Shown: piece by piece, positions 1-4,040 of the stretch
How positions within the stretch are numbered: position 1 is the first letter of the stretch
How the letters are laid out: each line of letters opens with the position of its first letter
Assembly (NCBI GenBank): GCA_947625955.1
Contig: CANQQH010000060.1
Location: 1-7,018 of the forward strand
DNA from: an uncultured Clostridia bacterium
GTDB taxonomy: Bacteria > Bacillota > Clostridia > Christensenellales > UBA1242
DNA length: 7,018 nt
Reading direction: 5' to 3'
Made by a program: the position numbers and the translations under genes
The notes under the pieces: generated by a model
Seen by the model: only the letters and a program-made list of their open reading frames with translations
Database searches by the model: none
What the model was told of the DNA's origin: nothing

Positions 1-614
1 TCTTTGTCGTTCGCGGTAACATATTGATATTGGCTGTTATCAAAGTTATGCCCGGTTGCTGGCACTGGGTCATGCTTAAATTCAAGCCCACATTCGATGC
101 AGCGATGGATTGTGTAGCCATCGGCGTCGCAGGTTGGCTTGTGAGGCTCGTTTTCGTATTGGCATTGCTCAATCTCAACATCGCCGCAAACTTTGCAAGT
201 CCTCTTGTGGCTTGTAAATTCGTCGGTGATGTCGTCATCGATTATTTGCTCGTATTCGCCATAGTCGTGATGCCCTGGCGCGGTCACCTGAACTTGCGCA
301 ACCAAGATTTCTCCGCAAACAGAGCATACCTCCCCGTCGGAGAGCCCATCTTCAAGGCAAGTTGCGGTGCCCTTCACGGTAACAGGTGTGTGCGCAAGCT
401 TGCTGATTTTCTCAACAACTTCCTGACCACACTTTGTGCAGGTTCCCTTTCTCTCGCCCTCTTTGTTGCAGGACGCGTCCTGAGTTATTGTCCACTCACT
501 CACAGAGTGTTCATGCTTTTTGTTGCAACCGGCAAAGGTGACAGCCCCAACAAGCACGATTGCAAAAATAAAACTACATAGAAAAAATGACTTTATAAAT
601 TTTGAAAATTTCAT
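1..614 (-). CDS. Cys-rich repeat lipoprotein, N-terminal part (runs off the left edge)
   Basis: Read on the minus strand from the ATG at 614-612, the frame stays open for 204 codons to position 1 with no stop, so the C-terminus is missing. The start has a GAGGAAA ribosome site a few bases upstream and a clear promoter. Residues 1-30 form a lipoprotein signal: basic MKFSKFIKS, a hydrophobic core, then the lipobox-like FAGC with Cys30 as the acylation site. The mature protein is expected to be anchored on the outer face of the membrane. It then holds about four Cys-rich units: C49/C59-x2-C62G, C86/C97-x2-C100G, C140-x2-C143G and C162/C172-x2-C175G, with GH closing some units. Paired CxxC knuckles suggest metal binding or disulfides, which is inference. 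Such repeats are common in clostridial surface proteins of unknown role. Function is unknown. The plus-strand frame over this region is a shadow of the gene. Confidence 0.85.
   Translation of the reverse strand, partial: MKFSKFIKSFFLCSFIFAIVLVGAVTFAGCNKKHEHSVSEWTITQDASCNKEGERKGTCTKCGQEVVEKISKLAHTPVTVKGTATCLEDGLSDGEVCSVCGEILVAQVQVTAPGHHDYGEYEQIIDDDITDEFTSHKRTCKVCGDVEIEQCQYENEPHKPTCDADGYTIHRCIECGLEFKHDPVPATGHNFDNSQYQYVTANDK
48..491 (-). repeat. Degenerate CxxCG protein repeat units in the lipoprotein
   Basis: Residues 42-189 of the lipoprotein contain four related units with the pattern [AP]-x-C-x3-G-x5-C-x2-C-G ... G-H. The CxxCG knuckles start at C59, C97, C140 and C172, giving spacings of 38, 43 and 32 residues. 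Unit 3 has lost the leading ATC-like motif (EFTSHKR stands before C140), and units 1 and 3 lack the closing GH. The units are diverged at DNA level, so this is an old protein repeat and not a recent tandem duplication. Confidence 0.7.
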
Positions 615-636
615 AGTTTGTTTCCTCGTAAAGAGC

Positions 637-666
637 ATTATAACACCAAAAAAACCGCCATGGCAA
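637..666 (-). promoter_or_regulatory. Promoter of the lipoprotein gene
   Basis: On the minus strand a perfect -10 box TATAAT (642-637) is preceded by the extended motif TGT. A near-consensus -35 box TTGCCA (666-661, 5 of 6) lies 18 bp upstream. The predicted start near 630 leaves a leader of about 16 nt holding the GAGGAAA ribosome site before the ATG at 614. The -35 box and spacer lie inside the terminator hairpin of the upstream gene. Confidence 0.7.
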
Positions 667-687
667 TTATAAAAGCGGCTTTTTGGT
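645..687 (-). terminator. Intrinsic terminator after the 183-aa gene
   Basis: On the minus strand the arm ACCAAAAAGCCGC (687-675) pairs with the arm ending in GCGG followed by a run of T (658-648) across an AT-rich loop. It lies 39 nt past the TAG stop of the upstream gene. The stem is A/T-flanked on both sides, so it could also work on the plus strand. The next gene's promoter overlaps it. Confidence 0.65.
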
Positions 688-725
688 TATTTTTATATAA
701 TATTTTGGGGTGCTTATTTTGCTTC

Positions 726-1277
726 CTATTTTATAACATACTTCCCACGCAAGAAGCTGCCTTGTGAGAGTTCGCGTTCCTTGCGCTTGTTTTCAATGAT
801 TCTCAGGTCGTGGCCATATAGGCTGCAAATCGCAACAACGCTGAAATATATATTATTGATAGAGTTCGAAATATACTTTCTTCTTCGAAGGTTATTGGCA
901 GCGTCGTTGAGAATATATATAATTTGATAGATTGACATATTTTTGAAAGGTTCGCCGCGGAACGCCTCGCCCTCGTCGAGACTATAAAAGGTTGAAAGGT
1001 CATAGACAAGCTGCAACAGGTCGATCGCAACATTGAATGAGATGTTCTGCCTTATCTCCTCTTCTGAAAATTGTTCAAGATATACGCCCTTTGCGTTTTC
1101 GTCGGAATTGAAAAATTGATTGCGAAATTCGATGTCGAAAATCATGCTGAGCCTGCTGCACTTTTGAATAATTTTATTAATAAGTTCTTGTTCAAGTTCC
1201 TCTCTTGTTGGGACAATGACTGTATTTTTTCCAATGAACGCGTTTGCATTTTTTTCTCTCCAAAAATATCTTATCAT
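726..1277 (-). CDS. Hypothetical protein, 183 aa
   Basis: I do not recognise this protein. It starts at ATG 1277-1275, with GAGG eight bases upstream, and ends in TAG at 728-726. It has its own promoter and terminator, so it is probably a single-gene unit. It lacks a signal peptide, and I see no clear transmembrane segment, P-loop, Cys cluster or DNA-binding motif. It is charged, with an acidic helical stretch around residues 24-40 (REELEQELINKII), mixed helical segments through the middle, an Arg-rich patch (NLRRRKY) near residue 130, and a strongly basic C-terminal part (ENKRKERELSQ to the final KYVIK). This suggests a small soluble helical cytoplasmic protein. The promoter, ribosome site and terminator make it a convincing gene even though its function is unknown. 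The frames on the plus strand and in the other minus frame are shadows. Confidence 0.8.
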   Translation of the reverse strand: MIRYFWREKNANAFIGKNTVIVPTREELEQELINKIIQKCSRLSMIFDIEFRNQFFNSDENAKGVYLEQFSEEEIRQNISFNVAIDLLQLVYDLSTFYSLDEGEAFRGEPFKNMSIYQIIYILNDAANNLRRRKYISNSINNIYFSVVAICSLYGHDLRIIENKRKERELSQGSFLRGKYVIK

Positions 1278-1297
1278 TTCACATACCTCGTGAATTT

Positions 1298-1327
1298 ATT
1301 ATAACAAAATCATAGCCGCGATGTCAT
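1298..1327 (-). promoter_or_regulatory. Promoter of the 183-aa gene
   Basis: On the minus strand a perfect -10 TATAAT (1303-1298) carries an extended TGT just upstream, and ATGACA (1327-1322, 5 of 6 for the -35 box) lies 18 bp away. Predicted transcription starts near 1291, giving a leader of about 13 nt that contains GAGG. Both boxes and the spacing match those of the lipoprotein promoter closely. Confidence 0.7.
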
Positions 1328-1366
1328 GAAAAAAGAGCCCTGTTTGATAAAAAAACAAAAAAATTA

Positions 1367-1395
1367 TAGACATTTATAATAAAATGTGCTAACAT
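1367..1395 (+). promoter_or_regulatory. Probable promoter of tRNA-Leu
   Basis: TAGACA (1367-1372, 5 of 6) is followed after 17 bp by TAACAT (1390-1395) with an extended TGC. A start near 1402 would leave about four nucleotides of leader before the mature tRNA end at 1406. A perfect TATAAT at 1375-1380 is an alternative -10 box, but its best upstream partner (TTGATA, 1344-1349) is 25 bp away, which is too far. Confidence 0.4.
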
Positions 1396-1405
1396 ACATT
1401 TGCTT

Positions 1406-1491
<86 letters not shown>

Positions 1492-1537
1492 TAAAAATTC
1501 AAGGGGGTTCATGAAGTGAAACCCCTTGAATTTTTAT
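1492..1537 (+). terminator. Strong terminator after tRNA-Leu
   Basis: Immediately after the CCA, the arm TAAAAATTCAAGGGG (1492-1506) pairs with CCCCTTGAATTTTTA (1522-1536). One bulged G and two further A-T pairs lie above, around a short loop. The T-rich 3' arm supplies the U tract. The symmetric A/T arms could also stop minus-strand transcription. Confidence 0.85.
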
Positions 1538-1563
1538 TATGCTGGTTGGTTGGAGCTTGAACA

Positions 1564-1587
1564 AAAGATTCCACATCTTTCTTTTTT
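1564..1587 (+). terminator. Weak second hairpin with a T run
   Basis: AAAGAT (1564-1569) and ATCTTT (1575-1580) pair around the loop TCCAC and are followed by CTTTTTT. The stem is short and AT-rich. It may back up the tRNA-Leu terminator 27 nt upstream. I see no coding sequence, RNA gene or repeat between here and the acyltransferase promoter (1588-1765), which is AT-rich spacer. Confidence 0.3.
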
Positions 1588-1765
1588 GCTGGGGCTATGA
1601 AAGTGAAAACAACCATTTTTCTAAAAGGTACAAAACCAAAAATATATGATATTTAGCTGTTTTGAAGCAGTTTTTCAATGCTTAGTGCCATGATTTTGCG
1701 TTTTTTGAAGGCGTGGTTTGAAGCTTTATGTAAAAGAAAAAATTGTGTTTTGGGTTTGTTTTATT

Positions 1766-1794
1766 TTGCATGGTGGCGCGAGGCATGATATAAT
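1766..1794 (+). promoter_or_regulatory. Extended -10 promoter of the acyltransferase gene
   Basis: A perfect TATAAT (1789-1794) is preceded by an extended TGA (1786-1788). The -35 region TTGCAT (1766-1771) matches only three of six positions at 17 bp spacing, so the promoter would depend on the extended -10. Transcription is predicted to start at about 1801-1803, on or next to the ATG at 1802. That leaves no room for a ribosome site. Confidence 0.6.
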
Positions 1795-1801
1795 TGTTTT
1801 T

Positions 1802-2922
1802 ATGGAAACGAATGAAAAAGAGTTGAGTGTTAAGAAAACGCAATACTTTGCAATAGATCTTGTGAAGTTTATTTGTGCACTGCTGGTTGTGACTTTGCAC
1901 ATTGCAACCTATGCTTTTTCAAATATGGCTGTTGATGGCGCTGCCCCAACTGGGCATGGTAACATTTTGATGCTGATTTTGATGCCGCTATATTTTGTTA
2001 TTGTGAGAGTGGCTGTCCCCTTCTTTTTCATTGCGTCGTCGTATTTTCTTTTCAAAAAAATTAAGGCTTGCCCGGAGAAACGCGGCGAGTTTGTGAAGAA
2101 ATATTGCCTGAGAATTTTTCTTTTGTATGTATTTTGGTTTGTTGTTTCCCTCCCTATCACCATCGATAAATATTTCATTGCAGAAAACGGGGGGGGGGGC
2201 TACATTTAATCCTGAAAATAATTCTTCAAGGCGGCTACTCGGGCTCGTGGTATTTGATAGCGTCAATTGAGTCGGTCTTGCTGGTTAACCTATTTTCCAA
2301 ATATTCTGTTAGATTCAATTTGATTTTTGCAATTATTCTCTACACCATCAGTTGCCTTTTCTGCACCTACTTCAACGCGTTCTCCTTTCTTCCAAATGAA
2401 AGTTTTTTTTCGGTTGTGAAAAATATCAATTCAAACTACCCTATCTATCTCACATTTTTCAACGGATACATCTTCGTTTTGATTGGAAGGCTCTTCGCTG
2501 AAAAGGAAGAACTTTTGAGTGGTAGAGCATGCAAAATTTTGCTATTTCTCTGCCCTATTCTCATGTTTGGCGAGCTTTTTGTCGTGACCTACTTTTCGCT
2601 CAATGTTGCAACCGACTGCTTTTTCATGTTGGTTCCAATGTCGGTTGCAATGTTTCAGTTTGTGAAATCGCTTAAACTTAGACCAAGAAAAATCTATGGG
2701 CATTTGAGAAAGTATAGCATATTTATCTATATGTATCACTTTGTGTTCTTGTATGTTTTCTATCGCTTGGTGTATGCTTTTCGATGGACAATTTTCATCT
2801 CAAACATTCCAATGACCATCGCTGTATATTTCGTTATTATTCTCTCAGCGATTGCGCTTTGCGAGTTTAGTTGTTGGCTTGGCAAGAAAAAAGGCTTTGG
2901 CTTTTTGAAGTATGGAATGTGA
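1802..2922 (+). CDS. Acyltransferase family 3 membrane protein, interrupted at a G11 tract
   Basis: This is an integral-membrane O-acyltransferase of the OafA/acyltransferase-3 type. The family moves acyl groups onto surface sugars; the substrate here is unknown. The first part (1802-2209) has the family start: FAIDLVKFI with D19, H33 in TLHI, and R69-x3-P73-FFF in the next membrane segment. At 2189-2199 a run of 11 G puts the frame into TAA at 2207, giving a 135-residue stub with about three membrane helices. The other frame is open from 2200 to TGA at 2920-2922. It encodes the family's Trp/Leu segment (GGYSGSWYL), several more hydrophobic segments and the late YSIFIYMYH motif. With 12 G the whole reads 373 aa, with 9 G 372 aa, a normal family length with about ten helices. 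I chose ATG 1802 over an in-frame TTG at 1718 because the promoter lies between them and family homology begins just after 1802. The break is either phase variation (OFF) or a length error. Confidence 0.85.
2189..2199 (+). repeat. Homopolymeric G11 tract within the acyltransferase ORF
   Basis: Eleven consecutive G follow AAC (Asn128) in otherwise AT-rich coding sequence. Such mononucleotide tracts change length by slipped-strand mispairing. Eleven G leads to TAA at 2207. Nine or twelve G leads into the frame that encodes the remaining two thirds of the enzyme. A -1 ribosomal slip, or one extra G from RNA polymerase slippage, would have the same effect at a lower level. Confidence 0.85.
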
Positions 2923-2938
2923 GGACTAAAAATGCAAG

Positions 2939-2963
2939 AAAAAAATCACCATCAAGGGTGATT
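2939..2963 (-). terminator. Terminator of the tRNA Val-Gly-Cys operon
   Basis: On the minus strand AATCACC (2963-2957) and GGTGATT (2950-2944) form a 7-bp stem around a six-base loop, followed by an uninterrupted T run (through 2939). It begins four bases past the CCA of tRNA-Cys. On the plus strand, 21 nt after the acyltransferase stop, the same hairpin is followed only by TCTTTGG, so it would be weak in that direction. Confidence 0.8.
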
Positions 2964-2966
2964 CTT

Positions 2967-3040
<74 letters not shown>

Positions 3041-3094
3041 GTTTTTCAAAACCATACATGCGGCTAATTGATATTGATTTTTGAGTGAACTTTC

Positions 3095-3132
3095 ATTGTA
3101 GCAATAAAGGCAAGTATCTCTACCTGCCCTTT
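3095..3132 (-). promoter_or_regulatory. Hairpin and possible internal promoter ahead of tRNA-Cys
   Basis: The 92-nt gap between tRNA-Gly and tRNA-Cys begins with an 8-bp hairpin on the minus strand: GGCAGGTA, the loop GAGA (a GNRA tetraloop), then TACTTGCC, spanning about 3127-3108. TTTATT follows it. Just beyond lies an extended -10-like TGCTACAAT (TACAAT at 3100-3095), with TAGAGA as a loose -35 at 16 bp. The hairpin could be a weak attenuator or an RNA-processing signal, and the promoter could supply extra tRNA-Cys. Both roles are inferred from pattern only. Confidence 0.35.
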
Positions 3133-3207
3133 TGGAGCGGGAAACGAGATTCGAACTCGCGACATTTGCCTTGGCAAGGCAACGCTCTACCACTGAGCCA
3201 TTCCCGC
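3133..3207 (-). tRNA. tRNA-Gly (anticodon GCC)
   Basis: On the minus strand the acceptor stem GCGGGAA/TTCCCGC is followed by discriminator U and CCA. The anticodon stem TTGCC/GGCAA holds the loop TTGCCAA with anticodon GCC, which reads GGC and GGU. The D arm includes GCTCAGTGGTAGAGC and the T loop TTCGAAT. The length is 75 nt including CCA. It is the middle gene of the operon, 30 nt after tRNA-Val. Confidence 0.97.
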
Positions 3208-3237
3208 GAAAGAACGCCCCGAAGGGCAAAATTGTGA

Positions 3238-3313
3238 TGGTGGGAATTGTAGGGCTCGAACCTACGACCGCCTGCTTGTAAGGCAGATGCTCTCCCAGCT
3301 GAGCTAAACTCCC
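3238..3313 (-). tRNA. tRNA-Val (anticodon UAC)
   Basis: On the minus strand the acceptor stem GGGAGTT/AATTCCC (one G-T pair) is followed by discriminator A and CCA. The anticodon stem TCTGC/GCAGG (outer T-G pair) holds the loop CTTACAA with anticodon TAC. The D arm is GCTCAGCTGGGAGAGC and the T loop TTCGAGC. The length is 76 nt including CCA. It is the first gene of the three-tRNA operon, about 18 nt after the predicted transcription start. Confidence 0.97.
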
Positions 3314-3338
3314 ATCGGTTGTTCGTGCGAACTCATAT

Positions 3339-3400
3339 ATAATATCAAATGTTTTGGCGTTTTGCAAGAGATTTTTTATATTTTTTCAAACTTTTTTCTT
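3339..3400 (-). promoter_or_regulatory. Promoter and A-tract upstream element of the tRNA operon
   Basis: On the minus strand TTGCAA (3367-3362) and TATTAT (3344-3339, with an extended TGA) are 17 bp apart, which predicts a start near 3332. Just upstream are three runs of six A (T on the plus strand) at 3372-3377, 3381-3386 and 3392-3397. Their centres are 9 and 11 bp apart, close to one helical turn. This fits an UP element or intrinsically curved DNA, which commonly boosts stable-RNA promoters. The divergent kinase promoter lies about 90 bp further on, and the AT-rich DNA between them holds no gene I can see. Confidence 0.65.
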
Positions 3401-3490
3401 TTATTATGTTTTTGCGTTTTGTAAAGCGAATTTACGAAAAAAAATAATTTGATATATATTGCATAAAATAGCAAAACTTTTGTTTTTGGT

Positions 3491-3519
3491 TTGAAAGTTT
3501 TCCTTTGGCATATTATGAT
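3491..3519 (+). promoter_or_regulatory. Promoter of the P-loop kinase gene
   Basis: TTGAAA (3491-3496) and TATGAT (3514-3519) are separated by 17 bp, predicting a start near 3526. The leader would be only about 11 nt and would contain the AGAGG ribosome site (3527-3531). Confidence 0.5.
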
Positions 3520-3536
3520 TTTTATGAGAGGTGCAT

Positions 3537-4040
3537 ATGAAAAGGATTTTCATTATGAATGGTATGGGTGGCAGCGGCAAGGATACTTTTGTTGAAATGC
3601 TCAATGAGTTCGTTCCAACCCTTCATATTTCTATTGTTGACAAGGTTAAGGAGATTGCCAGAAGCATTGGTTGGGATGGGTCTAAAACCGAAAAAGACAG
3701 GAAGTTTTTGTTCGATCTCAAAACCGTGCTCGATAACTATAACGACTGCAACTATACCTACATTCGCGAAAAAGTTGAAGCTTTTAATAGCGGCGAACTT
3801 GGCGACTACGACGTGCTCTGCATGGACCTTAGAGAAAAGCACCAGATTGAACGCGCAAAGAAAGATTTTGGCGCCAAGGCGGTTCTTGTTATTCGTGACA
3901 GTGCGGAATTTATTTCCTCAAACGACGCCGACGCAAATGTTTTTTCTATCGACTACGACATCATCATCAACAACTCCGGCACGCTCGACGAACTCCGCGA
4001 TGAAGCGAAGAAGTTTGCCGTGAAGTATGTTCTAGTTTAG
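3537..4040 (+). CDS. P-loop kinase, (deoxy)nucleoside monophosphate kinase-like
   Basis: The 167-aa protein opens with a beta strand (KRIFIMNG) running into a Walker A loop, G9-MGGS-G14-K15-D16-T17. The GKDT ending, with Asp where many kinases have Ser or Thr, is typical of phage and bacterial dNMP-kinase-like proteins. A second strand and conserved-type motif, VLCMDLRE at 93-100, resembles the DVR[FE] segment of that group, where the Arg lies near the phosphates. GAKAVLVIR (102-110) forms the next strand. The likely role is phosphorylation of a nucleotide or other small metabolite in the cytoplasm, but the substrate cannot be read from sequence. I prefer ATG 3537 to the in-frame GTG 3531 because AGAGG lies five bases before it and overlaps the GTG. 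The TAG stop lies inside the end of convergent recG, a 9-nt overlap. Confidence 0.8.
   Translation: MKRIFIMNGMGGSGKDTFVEMLNEFVPTLHISIVDKVKEIARSIGWDGSKTEKDRKFLFDLKTVLDNYNDCNYTYIREKVEAFNSGELGDYDVLCMDLREKHQIERAKKDFGAKAVLVIRDSAEFISSNDADANVFSIDYDIIINNSGTLDELRDEAKKFAVKYVLV

Noticed and set aside
24..581. 185-codon plus-strand open frame
   Set aside because: It is the complement of the Cys-rich lipoprotein. The minus frame has a lipobox, regular CxxCG units, a ribosome site and a promoter, and the plus frame has none of these.
1718..1801. N-terminal extension of the acyltransferase from TTG 1718
   Set aside because: The extended -10 promoter at 1786-1794 lies inside it and family similarity begins only after 1802. 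It is kept as a possible alternative only if the transcript starts further upstream.
2254..2922. A separate membrane-protein gene starting at TTG 2254
   Set aside because: The frame is open upstream to the G tract, the conserved GSWYL segment straddles the TTG, and there is no ribosome site. It is the second part of the acyltransferase.
3417..3440. Imperfect hairpin GTAAA-GCGAA-TTTAC in the AT-rich spacer
   Set aside because: The perfect stem is only five base pairs and no gene ends nearby. It is likely chance in AT-rich DNA.
3559..4023. Plus-strand frame of 154 codons inside the kinase gene
   Set aside because: It is low-complexity and rich in Thr and Ser, has no ribosome site, and is fully overlapped by the frame with the Walker A motif.
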